This document shows positions 51,530 through 61,515 of a stretch of DNA of 64,000 nt, in pieces. The stretch's first letter is position 1, and the number at the start of each line of letters is the position of its first letter. The position numbers and the translations under genes are program-made. The stretch is from the NCBI GenBank assembly GCA_900323505.1, contig OOIN01000043.1, positions 186,001 through 250,000 on the forward strand. The letters are read 5' to 3'. Source of the DNA: Ustilago trichophora. Taxonomy: Eukaryota > Basidiomycota > Ustilaginomycetes > Ustilaginales > Ustilaginaceae. The notes beneath the pieces are model-generated. The model did not search any database. It was given only the letters and a program-made list of their open reading frames with translations, and had not been told where the DNA came from.

Positions 51530-53503
51530 TTACATCATACCAGCCATCTGACCAAGTGCAGCTCCCTGTTCCGGATACTCCTGGATAAATTTCAACTGAG
51601 CCCTGCTTGCATTTTCGTAAGTGAGTGCGTTGATCAATTCCGGTTCGGTCCTTGCGATCTTGGCACTTCTCTCAAAGTACTCGATGGCATCTTGGATTTT
51701 ACCCTGTTGCAAGCTGAGTTGAGCCAGAGTGGCTACTGCAACATCGCAATCTTCGTCCTTGTCGAGCGCCTGTCTGCAGAGGTCTTCGGCAGCGCCGATG
51801 TCCTGTTTCCACTGGAAGAGCGCCAGAGCCTTGTTGATCATGGGCAGAACGTTGGTGCTTCCCGTTTTGGACGATTCGATCTCGATGGCCTTGTCAAACT
51901 TGTCCATGGCCTCTTCGAATTTCTGCTGATCGAGCAACAGCTCTCCGTAGTAGTTGTACGCTTCGGACGAGGTGTCAAAGTTGCGAAGCAGTTTGCGGAA
52001 TGCTGCGGTCGAGTGACCAATGTTTCCGTTCTTGTAGTGGGCTACGGCGTACTGCACTTGCGAAAAGATGAACGTGTCATCGAGAGAGGTGGACTTCTCG
52101 TAGTCCTTGATGGCAGAGTCGAACTCGCCGAGGATAAAGTTGACCTGTCCGCGGTGGTAGTAGATGTCAGGATCCTGTGCATCCGCTTCGATGGCCTTGT
52201 CAAAGTCTTGGAAGGCAGCTTCCTTGTCCGAGAGCTCCATGTGGACCGAGGCCTTCTTGACCCACGACTGGACGTAGTTGGGTCGAAGCGAGGTAGAACG
52301 TTCCAAGTCTGCAAGCGCCTCCTTTGCGTTACCAATGACGAATTTAAAGGTTCCGCGCATGTTGTAAGCGTTGGCCTCGAGATCCTCGTTGCTGAGACCC
52401 TGTTCGATGGCCTCGTTGAAGAGTGTGAACGCGTGAGGATACGACTTGGCCTCGAGAGCATCGTAGGCCTTGAGGAGAGTCTCATCACCCTGGCTTGGGT
52501 TCTCGGGAAGGGTGGGCTTGGGCTTGGATCGGAAGGCTTCGAGGTAGGCTGTGACGAAGGTGGGGGAGGGAAGCTTGGGTTCACGGCTCTTGAGAATGTC
52601 CTGTGCTTTACCCGTGGCGAGCTTGCGAAGAACGCGCTCGACGCTCTCGGTGGCAGTCTGGTCCTTGAACTGGCCGAGGATGGCAACGGCGGTGAAGTCG
52701 GCGAGCGAGTCAAAGAGAAGCTGGGCCTTGTCCTCACCGATACCTTCTTGGCCGTCGGTAGGGTTGCCGAGCTGCTCTTTGGCGACAGCACGTCGGTTGA
52801 GAGCCTTGACGTATACGCGGTCCATCTTGAGCGCCTCGTCGCAGTCGGCCACCACCTGCTGGGGCTGGTTGAGGTTGGCGTAGCATGCAGCGCGGTTCGA
52901 GTAGAAGACGGCCATGGGATGGGCAGCGATGGCTTTGGTGTAGTGGCCGATGGCCTTTTCAAACTGACGGTTGGAGTAGGCCTTGTTACCGAGCGTCTTG
53001 AGATGCTGCGAGAGGCTCTCGCGCTTGTCCTTGGGAAGCTTGAGGATGTCTGCTTCGGGCAACTCGGCGAGCTGGTCATCGGTCGCCTCGTCCAGCAAGG
53101 GGCCTGATGGGTCGGAAGGCAATCCATCGGAGCGGTGTGCCGGTGCATCGGTGGACGAAGAAGCAGCAGCCGATGCCGAAGCAGCAGTCGACTTCTTCTT
53201 GGTTGCCTTCTTCTTCTTCTTCTTGTTGGCAGAGCTGGAAGCAGCACCGCTGGAGGAACCTGGCTTGTCGTCGTCATCACTGTCGCTAACGGTACCTTTG
53301 GCTTTCGCCTTGGACGAAGATCGAGAGTAGAGGTAGTATCCACCGAGGGCAAGGGTTCCGGTAGCGAGTGCAATGACGAGGGTTCGGTTCTCCTCGACCC
53401 ACTTGGAGAGCTTGTTGGCCGTGTTATTGGCGGTGACCTGGGCACGGTCTGCGGCACGTGCGGCCTGCTGAGAGGCCTGCTGTGCGTTGGGGATTGGCGC
53501 CAT
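51530..53503 (-). CDS. TOM70: Mitochondrial import receptor Tom70
   Basis: Intronless, 657 residues. An N-terminal anchor (about residues 41-59, TLVIALATGTLALGGYYLY) precedes a Lys/Ser/Asp-rich linker that includes a Lys6 run. Then come tetratricopeptide repeats from about residue 155 (LKTLGNKAYSNRQFEKAIGHYTKAIAAHP and FYSNRAACYANLNQPQQVVADC form the clamp-type TPRs that bind the EEVD ends of Hsp70/Hsp90), through KALNRRAVAKEQLG and a C-terminal preprotein-binding TPR array ending near ENASRAQLKFIQEYPE. It sits in the outer membrane and receives carrier-type precursors such as the acylcarnitine carrier encoded further along this window. Length and order match fungal Tom70. It is divergent to the PLP enzyme. 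Confidence 0.96.
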   Translation of the reverse strand: MAPIPNAQQASQQAARAADRAQVTANNTANKLSKWVEENRTLVIALATGTLALGGYYLYSRSSSKAKAKGTVSDSDDDDKPGSSSGAASSSANKKKKKKATKKKSTAASASAAASSSTDAPAHRSDGLPSDPSGPLLDEATDDQLAELPEADILKLPKDKRESLSQHLKTLGNKAYSNRQFEKAIGHYTKAIAAHPMAVFYSNRAACYANLNQPQQVVADCDEALKMDRVYVKALNRRAVAKEQLGNPTDGQEGIGEDKAQLLFDSLADFTAVAILGQFKDQTATESVERVLRKLATGKAQDILKSREPKLPSPTFVTAYLEAFRSKPKPTLPENPSQGDETLLKAYDALEAKSYPHAFTLFNEAIEQGLSNEDLEANAYNMRGTFKFVIGNAKEALADLERSTSLRPNYVQSWVKKASVHMELSDKEAAFQDFDKAIEADAQDPDIYYHRGQVNFILGEFDSAIKDYEKSTSLDDTFIFSQVQYAVAHYKNGNIGHSTAAFRKLLRNFDTSSEAYNYYGELLLDQQKFEEAMDKFDKAIEIESSKTGSTNVLPMINKALALFQWKQDIGAAEDLCRQALDKDEDCDVAVATLAQLSLQQGKIQDAIEYFERSAKIARTEPELINALTYENASRAQLKFIQEYPEQGAALGQMAGMM

Positions 53504-53904
53504 GATTCCAGAGTAGCTTCAAGGGAGGGGAAAGAATGAAGCGCTTTTGGAAAAAAGAGGATACGAAGGAAGGAAGGAGAGAAAAGGAGAAGAAAGTGGA
53601 GAGAGGAGCACACGAGCTTTGCGGGCCAGAGACGGAACTCTGAGAAGGAATCCACGCCGTTACCGTACTACAGTAGAGTACTGTCCACAGTATGCACCAA
53701 TGACATACAGAGTGTATAGCTTTTGCCAGTCTCACACTCTTTTGACTCTGCTCAAGCTGCGCGAAGAAATCGACGCACAATCCCCTTTGGATTGGGAGAA
53801 AAAAAGCTATCACACCGTCCTCATCGGTCCATAAGCTATCCTGGCAATCACAAAGGGAACCAACAGCCGATTCACACAAAAACTCGAAAAGGAAGCGAAA
53901 GGAA

Positions 53905-53948
<44 letters not shown>

Positions 53949-54175
53949 CTTCAAAAATACAAATGTGGAGCAATTCCTCGTCACCAAGTTCTGTCGTGCG
54001 GAAAGAAGAAACGATCCAGCTAGGACACCGGCAATGCGCCAACCAAAAGTCCAGCGGAAAACACAACAACGTGGGGGAAGGAGGACACACAAAGGAACCA
54101 GCCAACCACCAACCAACAGAATCGTAGCGATTTCAAGCATCACAACGACCAAGCTTCTATCAACCTTGTGTCAAC
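53504..54175. promoter_or_regulatory. Divergent promoter TOM70 / serine racemase-like with poly(T)
   Basis: 672 bases. A TACAGTA copy (53669-53675) lies about 170 bases upstream of TOM70, and a run of 42 T (53907-53948) lies near the middle. Confidence 0.6.
53907..53948 (+). repeat. Poly(T) tract (T42)
   Basis: Uninterrupted 42 T in a divergent promoter; on the minus strand it is a 42-base A run, the same length as the one at 27110. Confidence 0.9.
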
Positions 54176-55492
54176 ATGGTCTCATTCAAAGACATTCAGC
54201 AGGCCCATGAACGGGTGTCACCTTTCACCCACTATATTCCTCTTCTCACCAACCAGGCCATCGATACGCTTGCAACTCAAGCGCTCTTCGGCACCTCGTC
54301 ATCCTCCTCCTCTTCCTCGCAATCCAACCCACGGGTACGCCTAGCCTTCAAAGCGGAACACCTCCAACGAGTCGGAGCATTCAAATACAGAGGTGCCACC
54401 AACTCGGTTCTCGTCCACCTTGCTTCTGCACACGCCGAACATGGCGCCGCTTTTCAACCCGAGAGGCTTGTGGTTGTGACCCACTCTAGCGGCAATCATG
54501 CAGCGGCGCTTGCGTGTGCTGCCAAGTCTGCAGGCTGTATTGCGGCGGTGGTGATGCCAGAGAATGCGCCAAAGCCAAAGAAGGAAGCGGTTGCTGGGTA
54601 CGGAGCCAAGATCACTTTCTGCAAGCCTACGCTCGAGGCTCGTGAATCCACGGCCAAGGCGGTCATGGAGAGCTACGAGAAGGAAGGATACACAGTGCGA
54701 TTTGTACACCCTTACGATGAGCCGTTGGTCATCGCTGGTCAGGGTACCATGGCGTTAGAGCTTCTAGACCAGGCACCGCAGCTCGAGGTTCGGGCGGCTT
54801 GCTCGCACGCAGCAGAGGCTACCCACGCTGCTTCGAGTAGACGTTTGCACGGATCCAAAAACGTCTCTCCCTCTGGACCCAAAGCCGAAGCAGCCTGGCA
54901 ACAACGACCCACATCAGCACCTGTACTCGACATTGTCATCGCCCCTGTCGGTGGAGGAGGAATGCTATCCGGCGTCTCGACCGCAGTCAAAGGAGCCGAT
55001 GATCGAATCGTCGTCATTGGCGCAGAACCAGATCTCGTCAACGACGCTTTTCACTCCCTCCAATCCGGCTCGGTCCAACTACCTCCTCAACCACCTAAAA
55101 CCATCTGCGATGGCCTCCTCACATCCCTCTCACCTCTAACACTCGAACACATCCAACAGCACGTAGATGCCATCGTCACAGCGCAAGAGGAAAACATACT
55201 CAAAGCTCTTCAACTTCATTGGACTCGACAGAAGCAATTCGTCGAACCCAGCGCCGCCGTCGGTCTCGCCACCGTCTTGCAAGGCTTCAACCAAGCAGCG
55301 CAGCAATCTTCCACCTCCGACAAGGCTGACACCAAATCGCTCTGGGGCCTCCAGCACTGGGTCCATCACATCGCCAAACAGAAAACCGACGCGGGAGAAG
55401 CCAACCCAGAAATCCGAATCGGCATCATCTGGAGCGGCGGCAACGTCGAAGTTGCTAAAGTCGTGGCTAAATTCGAAGAGTATGGACTGTAA
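54176..55492 (+). CDS. Serine racemase / threo-3-hydroxyaspartate dehydratase-type PLP enzyme
   Basis: Intronless, 438 residues. Fold-type II PLP enzyme. The PLP lysine is K70 in FKYRGA; the phosphate-anchoring SSGNHAAAL and the GGGGML glycine loop are visible; the N-terminus IQQAHERVSPFTHYIPLL and the late FVEPSAAVGLA complete the serine/threonine dehydratase pattern. Family members racemise or dehydrate L-serine, or dehydrate 3-hydroxyaspartate (yeast Sry1). The large regulatory ACT domain of biosynthetic threonine deaminase is absent. Compared with yeast Sry1 (about 326) there are Ser- and Ala-rich insertions near residues 37-50 and 210-250. Substrate choice cannot be read from sequence. 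Confidence 0.92.
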   Translation: MVSFKDIQQAHERVSPFTHYIPLLTNQAIDTLATQALFGTSSSSSSSSQSNPRVRLAFKAEHLQRVGAFKYRGATNSVLVHLASAHAEHGAAFQPERLVVVTHSSGNHAAALACAAKSAGCIAAVVMPENAPKPKKEAVAGYGAKITFCKPTLEARESTAKAVMESYEKEGYTVRFVHPYDEPLVIAGQGTMALELLDQAPQLEVRAACSHAAEATHAASSRRLHGSKNVSPSGPKAEAAWQQRPTSAPVLDIVIAPVGGGGMLSGVSTAVKGADDRIVVIGAEPDLVNDAFHSLQSGSVQLPPQPPKTICDGLLTSLSPLTLEHIQQHVDAIVTAQEENILKALQLHWTRQKQFVEPSAAVGLATVLQGFNQAAQQSSTSDKADTKSLWGLQHWVHHIAKQKTDAGEANPEIRIGIIWSGGNVEVAKVVAKFEEYGL

Positions 55493-55548
55493 ATCCTTCC
55501 CATTTTCTATACGACCATTGTTTTTTCTTCTTCTTGAAATACACATCT

Positions 55549-56280
55549 CTACTCCTTGGCAAGAGGCGGTCGAAGGGGACCACCAACGTTGAGCCCGTCT
55601 CCTTTGCCTGAATACAACTGGTCTTCGCGATTGTCCTTGTCCTGTTTGTACTGGTCTTGTGCGATTTGTGCCGATTCTCGGTAGTTGTTGGAAGCGTCGG
55701 ATTCCGAGGTGGAGGTGGAAGCGGAGGAGGAGGAGGTGGGGTCGTGGGTGACGGGTACGTCGAGACCAACGCGACGGGCGGTGAGTCGGACTCGTTCTTC
55801 TTCTGTCATGCCTGTGGTTGGGTTGTATCGTTGCAGCAGTTCCTGTTGAACACAATCCAGATATGGTAGATAGTGAAGGGTTTAGTACATATTTGAGACA
55901 ATGACAAGGTAAGAGACGGAAAGAGGGGGACAACTTACGGCATGCAAAGCCTTATTTTGGAGGAAAACGTGCAGGTTCTCGAGGTTCTGTTGACGCAACT
56001 GTTCTGGAGTCTTGGCGGGGGCGATAAAGGGTGCATAGTCGCCAGCTGGCTTCGAGGAGGATGAAAGAGTTCCACCCTCAGCGTCAGAGTATGCCTTTTG
56101 GAGGTAGGTGACGAGCGGGCCTGTCTTTGCCTGCATTAGATCATCAGAAATTCAGTCAATGGTCAAACCCTATACGCTATCAAGATTGCTTTATGTGATA
56201 CTTACCGAGCGCTGCGCTGCAGCCAGAACGTCCTGATAGAGTGCCTTGACGGCGGAAGATCTTGTTGCTGTTGCGAACAT
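55549..56280 (-). CDS. FMC1: Fmc1-like mitochondrial ATP synthase assembly factor, three exons
   Basis: Minus strand, exons 56206-56280, 55939-56130 and 55549-55842, all joined in phase 0 across introns of 75 and 96 bases with GTAAGT donors and CAG acceptors; 186 residues. The N-terminus (MFATATRSSAVKALYQDVLAAAQRS) resembles the LYR-like helix of the Fmc1 family. The conserved core is LENLHVFLQNKALHAELLQR followed by YNPTTGMTEEERVRLTARRVGL, which arises only after splicing exon 2 to exon 3. The C-terminus is a polar tail with a Ser/Thr run. Fmc1 helps assemble the F1 sector with Atp12 in the mitochondrial matrix. It converges on the PLP enzyme gene with 56 bases between stops. Confidence 0.82.
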
Positions 56281-57551
56281 GGTGACTGTGCTGTGTAGGG
56301 GAGATTGCGAAAAGCAGTGGAGAAAGAAGGATGTAAAGCACGGATAGAAAACCAAGATGCTTTCCTCGAGGGGTCCACTTCCGCAATCCGAAAACCGTCC
56401 CCTTTCTCGCGCGTGTATTTTTGTAATCCCACCAGACGAAAAGCAGGAAGAAAAAATTGGCATCGTGCGACTTGGCTCATCCAGCTCTCCATCCTCATCC
56501 TTCTTTCTTACCACCACACCTTCCTCGGGTGTGTGACAAGCCAGTGACTTCAAGTTGCTGGCCTGCCCCTCCACACAGTAAGTCTCATTTTCGACACATC
56601 AACCAACACTACCCACAACCCTCCTTCTCGCACACCCCGCGCCATCCGCAATCTCTCGCAATTCCACATCCTCCAACCTGGAGAGAAAGGCGGCGCAGGA
56701 CCACCCAAAAAGGATGATACTTACCCCGATGGGCGGACATAAACACCCCTGCATCCCTTCTCTTCCTACGCTTAGCTCTAGTGTACAAATTTGAGCGGCG
56801 TGGGCAAGACGCTCTTCATTCTTAATCGAATGGCCAGTGTATAAATAAGGGTCAGGCATTTGTTGATATCTACATCGGATACTGATTTTCAAAGTGGTTC
56901 CTGCCGCTGCGAGCGATGCTTGCTTCACTGGGAGGCAAGCCTTGCGGGTGTTGCTGGAGTTGGAGTGGTACCGGGCAGATGACTGCCCGATTGGTCGCTG
57001 TGGATCTGTCGCTGACATTCATCTTCTGCTTCCTTCGACTGCTCATCGATAGATTTTTGTGGAATGAAAAGTTACTTGTGAACATATACTTTCGCTTGCG
57101 CTCTATGTCTGCAAAGATCAACTGAATGTTTGTGAGATTGAGATTCAAGGGGATGAGTAAGGTGCCAATCCAGCTTGCTCTGCACCTCGCTTACTGCTTC
57201 TGATGGCAGCGGCATACCTCACTCAATAGGTTCGTACGTTTCGAACAGCATGCCATGTTTTGAGCGTTGCCCTAAGTGCTCTCGTCTCGACGGTCAGCAA
57301 ACGCGCTTTTTCGCGAGTGAACAAATCTCGGAAGCCGGACCAACACCCATTCTCCAGGGTCCTTAGAGTAACCTCTTTCCTTTATCCTCCCCTTCTTCAG
57401 AGACGAGCACGTCCTTCCCTTCCCTTCCCTTCCCTTCCCTTCCCTTCCCTTCCCTTCCCTTCCCTTCCCTTCCCTTCCCTTCCCTTCCCTTCCCTTCCCT
57501 TCCCTTCCCTTCCCTTCCCTTCCCTTGCACATACACACACACTCTCTCAAG
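56281..57551. promoter_or_regulatory. Divergent region FMC1 / SHG1-like
   Basis: 1.27 kb with no gene seen. The right end carries the (TTCCC)n leader repeat directly before the SHG1-like start. Confidence 0.5.
57415..57526 (+). repeat. (TTCCC)22 pentanucleotide repeat
   Basis: 112 bases of perfect TTCCC repeat (22 full units plus TT) ending 25 bases before the SHG1-like ATG, so probably within its leader or at its transcription start. The minus-strand translation (Glu-Gly-Lys-Gly-Arg repeats) is an artefact. Confidence 0.95.
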
Positions 57552-58535
57552 ATGAGCACCTTGCTGCAATCAGAACAAGCCTCAACAGCGGTCCCTATCG
57601 CACCTGCTGGTTCAGAGACCCTTCCACCTGCTTCGACGAGCACCGACGCAACCCCAGCATCCACATCCGCAACCGCAAACGCAATCCCAGATACCCAGAA
57701 AGCAAACGCAGAATCCATCACTGGCCTGACGCCAGACCAAGTGTTTCAAGAGCTTCAGAAGAGCGGCTACATTGATCAGTTGCGGCGAGAGATGTTTGAT
57801 GCTTTTACCGCAAGTCCCGCTGCGAAAAATCAAACTGCTATCGGGTCATCGGTGTCCGAGTCTACCCCTGCCAATGCTGATTCCCAAGGAGCCCCATCTT
57901 CTGCCCAGGAATCGATTATAGGGACTACAGGGAGTGTAGATGCGACCCTGCTGACGAATTCCATCACCACGACGTCTAAAACAGATCCACCAGCAGCACC
58001 AGCTTCAGCCCCAACTTCGGCCTCGGTACCAAGCATCTCCCTGGACATTGGCAACAAATCCTCCTTCCTCAACTACCTCTCCAGTGGACCACTTCGGTAT
58101 CAAGTCGAGAAAGAACACGATTCCTTACGTTTCGATGATGCGAGAGGACAACAGAGCAAGTTGTTGAAGCTACTCGAGATCGAGAATGTCGACTATCCTG
58201 GGGTTGAGCAAGCCGATGCTACGCTGTATGACTTGCTCGTTCGACATATTGTTACGAACAAGGGTGCATTGGAAGGAGGAACGGAGGGGCTGTTGAGTAA
58301 GGATGGTAAGTTGGGCAAGGACGTATTGAAGAAGATTGATGAGACGGTAGGGGAGATGGTCAAGCCGGGTGGAAAGGATGACGAAGGGGAGGAGGAGGAA
58401 GATGAGGAAGAAGATGAGGAAGAAGATGCCGAGGCAGGGGAAGAGAATCTCGAAAGAAAGCCACACCCCATTGATGCAAATGTACAACCATCGTCTCACC
58501 AAACATCAGCACAAACGGACATGGATCAAGATTAA
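57552..58535 (+). CDS. Shg1/BOD1-domain protein, probable COMPASS subunit
   Basis: Intronless, 327 residues. A BOD1/SHG1 domain begins near residue 59 (LTPDQVFQELQKSGYIDQLR, then REMFDAFTAS) and seems to continue, after a Ser/Thr/Ala-rich insert, around residues 175-245 (SFLNYLSSGPLRYQVEKEHD, LLKLLEIENVDYPGVEQADA, LYDLLVRHIV). The C-terminal part is a long Glu/Asp run. Shg1 is a subunit of the Set1/COMPASS histone H3K4 methyltransferase in yeast; BOD1 relatives also regulate PP2A at kinetochores. The ATG at 57552 follows the (TTCCC)n repeat after 25 bases; there is no upstream in-frame ATG. It converges with the DENN gene, stops only about 30 bases apart. Confidence 0.78.
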   Translation: MSTLLQSEQASTAVPIAPAGSETLPPASTSTDATPASTSATANAIPDTQKANAESITGLTPDQVFQELQKSGYIDQLRREMFDAFTASPAAKNQTAIGSSVSESTPANADSQGAPSSAQESIIGTTGSVDATLLTNSITTTSKTDPPAAPASAPTSASVPSISLDIGNKSSFLNYLSSGPLRYQVEKEHDSLRFDDARGQQSKLLKLLEIENVDYPGVEQADATLYDLLVRHIVTNKGALEGGTEGLLSKDGKLGKDVLKKIDETVGEMVKPGGKDDEGEEEEDEEEDEEEDAEAGEENLERKPHPIDANVQPSSHQTSAQTDMDQD

Positions 58536-58563
58536 AACGTCCCTCCTCTATATTACCATCACA

Positions 58564-60954
58564 TCACAGCAACCAACGGAACATCCCCCATCCGCGCCTA
58601 ACTACCACCCTCGACTCTTCTCCGCCACTCATACAGATCGAGCTGGTCAACAATCCCAGGTATTGCGAACCCAACCTTTCCACCACATCCACATCCAACC
58701 TATTCCCCGCGCTCAATCCCAGCGAAGCCATGTCCGCCTGGCCCAACCTTACCTCCAATCCTTCGATCACTTTCGTCACCAGTAGCTGGGAAACATCGCC
58801 TTCATCCGTCACTTCTTCCTCGTCGTCCGCTTCGATCTGTGCCAGTCTGTCCTCGAGGATGTCCAACAGGCCAGAGACGAGAGCGGTGGTCCAGTGGGAC
58901 CAGACCATCCAGAGCGAATCGGAGAGGATCGAACGGAATCGAAGTTCACCTTGGTCCAACAGGGTCTCGCCCATATCGCTGACAGAGACCGAGGAGCGGG
59001 CGTAGAGGCTGCGGTCGGTAGAGCGGCGACGGCGGAGGGAGGCAGAGTGCGAGTGACGGTCCGATTCGTTGCGGAAGACGGGAGAGGCGCCGACAGCGGC
59101 AAGGAGTGGATCGGGGGGAATGAGATGATGATGATGGTGTGTAGTTTGCGGATAGGCGAGACCTTCAGTGTCGGAGGAGCTGTTGGTACTTGTCTGCTGA
59201 TCCGGATGCAACTGCGCGAGAGAAGCGTCATCACCCGGTTTGAGAGTCGCCAGAAGCACATCGGGTTCAGCTGCAAGTGCAGACCTTCTTTCTTCCTCCT
59301 CCTCATCCTCAGCTGCAATCTCTCGATCCTCTTCATCTACATCATCATCCTCTTCATCACTCTCATCCTCCGGCATGAGCAATATACTCGCCCTCACCCC
59401 TCCATCCCCCCGAATCCCCAACGGCAACACATATGCCGCTGGTAAACCATACCTCCAGTGACTCGGCAAAAACCACCATCCCGCCAACCAGTACCTCAAA
59501 AAGGCAAGCACAGCACTCAAAGTCCCCGCACTCCGACGAGGCGATCTGGAACATCCTCCACGCCACTGATCCACCGCTTCTTGCGTCTGTGTCTGCGTCT
59601 GGTCTTGAAGAGGTGGGTCGTGGTTACGACTGCCACCCTTTGCGAACTTGGAACGAGACTTTCGACGACTGATACACGCTCCACCCAGCCGCTCCGCCCG
59701 TTCGGCATGACGTTGAGCTTGCGCATCGAGCTCGTTGAAAGTGGCGAATTCGCGCGTTGTGTAGCGTTCCACCTTCAAGTGCGCCTTCGCCTCTGCTGGC
59801 CGTACGACAGTCATCAGCCGCGCCATGCTAGATGCGCTTTCCAGAGCTGCTTCGTCCAATACCCCTCCAGCCGAGTCTCTGCCGATGAGAGGGGTAAGGT
59901 CCAGCACGCTATCGAATAGATGGGGTTTTTCGAGCAAGATTTTATCCGTAGACCATGCGATCCAGCTTTTTGCCCGGTGTGATGGTGTGCGTTTATTGCG
60001 TTGTTTTTCTTCATCTTCGAGTGTGGGGATGTCGTGGACGCCGATCTGGCCTTTGACGGTGACGATGCCGCGGCGGGCGAAGGACTGAAGATTTTCATGA
60101 CGCTTGCCGGAACGGGCGATGGCTAGGGCGATGAGATCGGCGAGGTTGAATCCGAGCCAAGCGGCATGGACAAGCGGTGGGGAGGGGGAAAAGATGAGCA
60201 GTCGGTGATGCGGAAGCATCAGCTTTTTGAGGAGGTGCGGAAGGAGCGCTCCGAGCGAGCCACAGAGGGCGGGCATGTGGGAGATGGGATCGTGGGGGAG
60301 ATTGCGTGGGTCTCGCCTGCGTCGCATTCGCAACTGCTTCATTCGCTTGCCGTCCAGCTCGGAGCTGTTGCTGTTGGTGCGAGCTTTGTGTGCATCGTAA
60401 TAGGCTTTGAGAGGAGACGTGTTTTCAGGGTCGTGCGCGACCTCGTCAGCGAGTCGTTCGAGGTTGCTCAGATGCGGTACGATCGCCAGCTGCTGTGCCA
60501 AGGCAGACCCTTGCTGCTCTACATCGCCTTCGCACTGGAGTACGAGCCCAACGCTGACCATCCGTGCTCCTCTCTGTCCGGCCGCATCTGCATCCGTGGA
60601 TTCCAACTTGAGATTGCGAAAGCATGCAACCCCCGTAGTGATGTTCTTCGAGGACGAGGACGAGGAAGAGGGTTGGAAATAGATTACGTCCTTCTCAATG
60701 AGATGTCCACCGCTAGGCAAAACTTTCCATTCCACGCCCGCAAGGTCAAGCCCTTCGCCGGATACCGAGTCTTCATCAATGTTGATAAGTTCGCCCTTGG
60801 GTTTGGGTGGTGGTGGATACTGATATTCGATCTGATTTCCATGTCGTACATGGAAGCGCGCCAGGAAGATGGTAAGGACGTTAGCTGGGCGCAAGGTAAG
60901 GTCGGGTGCGCTGCTGGGACCTGCTTCCGGCTGAGAGGGCCTCATTTTCTCCAC
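58564..60954 (-). CDS. DENN-domain protein, DENND11/LCHN-like
   Basis: Intronless, 796 residues. The N-terminal FLARFHVRHGNQIEYQYPPP and the block GLDLAGVEWKVLPSGGHLIE followed by KDVIYFQ and GVACFRN are characteristic of the LCHN (DENND11; DUF2347/DUF4484) group. The central part has LLPHLLKKLMLPHHRLLIFS, LIALAIA and DIPTLEDE, typical of the DENN core. The C-terminal half is interrupted by acidic and His-rich linkers, then a helical segment (LRFRSILSDSLWMVWSHWTT). DENN proteins act as guanine-nucleotide exchange factors or scaffolds for Rab GTPases; the partner Rab is unknown here. The first in-frame ATG was chosen. Confidence 0.88.
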   Translation of the reverse strand: MEKMRPSQPEAGPSSAPDLTLRPANVLTIFLARFHVRHGNQIEYQYPPPPKPKGELINIDEDSVSGEGLDLAGVEWKVLPSGGHLIEKDVIYFQPSSSSSSSKNITTGVACFRNLKLESTDADAAGQRGARMVSVGLVLQCEGDVEQQGSALAQQLAIVPHLSNLERLADEVAHDPENTSPLKAYYDAHKARTNSNSSELDGKRMKQLRMRRRRDPRNLPHDPISHMPALCGSLGALLPHLLKKLMLPHHRLLIFSPSPPLVHAAWLGFNLADLIALAIARSGKRHENLQSFARRGIVTVKGQIGVHDIPTLEDEEKQRNKRTPSHRAKSWIAWSTDKILLEKPHLFDSVLDLTPLIGRDSAGGVLDEAALESASSMARLMTVVRPAEAKAHLKVERYTTREFATFNELDAQAQRHAERAERLGGACISRRKSRSKFAKGGSRNHDPPLQDQTQTQTQEAVDQWRGGCSRSPRRSAGTLSAVLAFLRYWLAGWWFLPSHWRYGLPAAYVLPLGIRGDGGVRASILLMPEDESDEEDDDVDEEDREIAAEDEEEEERRSALAAEPDVLLATLKPGDDASLAQLHPDQQTSTNSSSDTEGLAYPQTTHHHHHLIPPDPLLAAVGASPVFRNESDRHSHSASLRRRRSTDRSLYARSSVSVSDMGETLLDQGELRFRSILSDSLWMVWSHWTTALVSGLLDILEDRLAQIEADDEEEVTDEGDVSQLLVTKVIEGLEVRLGQADMASLGLSAGNRLDVDVVERLGSQYLGLLTSSICMSGGEESRVVVRRGWGMFRWLL

Positions 60955-61515
60955 TTCTGGGCTTGCGCAAGCCTATGTCTGCGATAGAATATGATGGTGG
61001 TCAGAGGCGACGGTAGTGTGGGTGGTTGAAATGTAGTTAGAGGAGTAAGGAAAGAACATTGGCAAAACAGGGTGCAACACTCTCTGTATCGTATGCGGAG
61101 TGCACTTTTCTCCGACATTTTCTTTTTTTTTTTTTAAATTGCAACAAACACACGCTCGCTCTCCAAGGGCTAGCTGCCCGGATTCTTGGCACGCGTCTTT
61201 GTCTCGACGAATGAGGAGTGCGAGATTTGCGAGATTTGCACGCAATCCATGAGTTCTCAAAAAACACATCTTATCGTCGCATACACTCTCATCACTGGTC
61301 TATTAAGCTGCGAGAGTCTTGAACTGACATGCTGAGGCACATGTACGTCGTAAAACACACGCTTCTGAGCCAAAAACAAACCAAAAAAGCAGGTCTATCT
61401 GGGCATAAAATTCGTCTAGGGTTGGAAATCCGGAAAGTGAGCGTAGGTATGAACACGTGAAAATGGTCTTTGAAAGACCTTGTTGACTGAAAGTATATGC
61501 GTGGCTGCGTTCGAC
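60955..61515. other. Intergenic region between the DENN and carrier genes
   Basis: 561 bases: DENN promoter side and 3' flank of the carrier gene, with a T13 run at about 61123-61135. No gene was seen. Confidence 0.5.

Noticed and set aside
52042..53655. 537-codon Ser/Arg-rich minus-strand frame
   Set aside because: Same-strand alternate frame of TOM70, no domains.
57415..57526. Repeat array considered as a CRISPR-like or minisatellite coding repeat
   Set aside because: Simple perfect pentanucleotide microsatellite without spacers in a eukaryotic genome.
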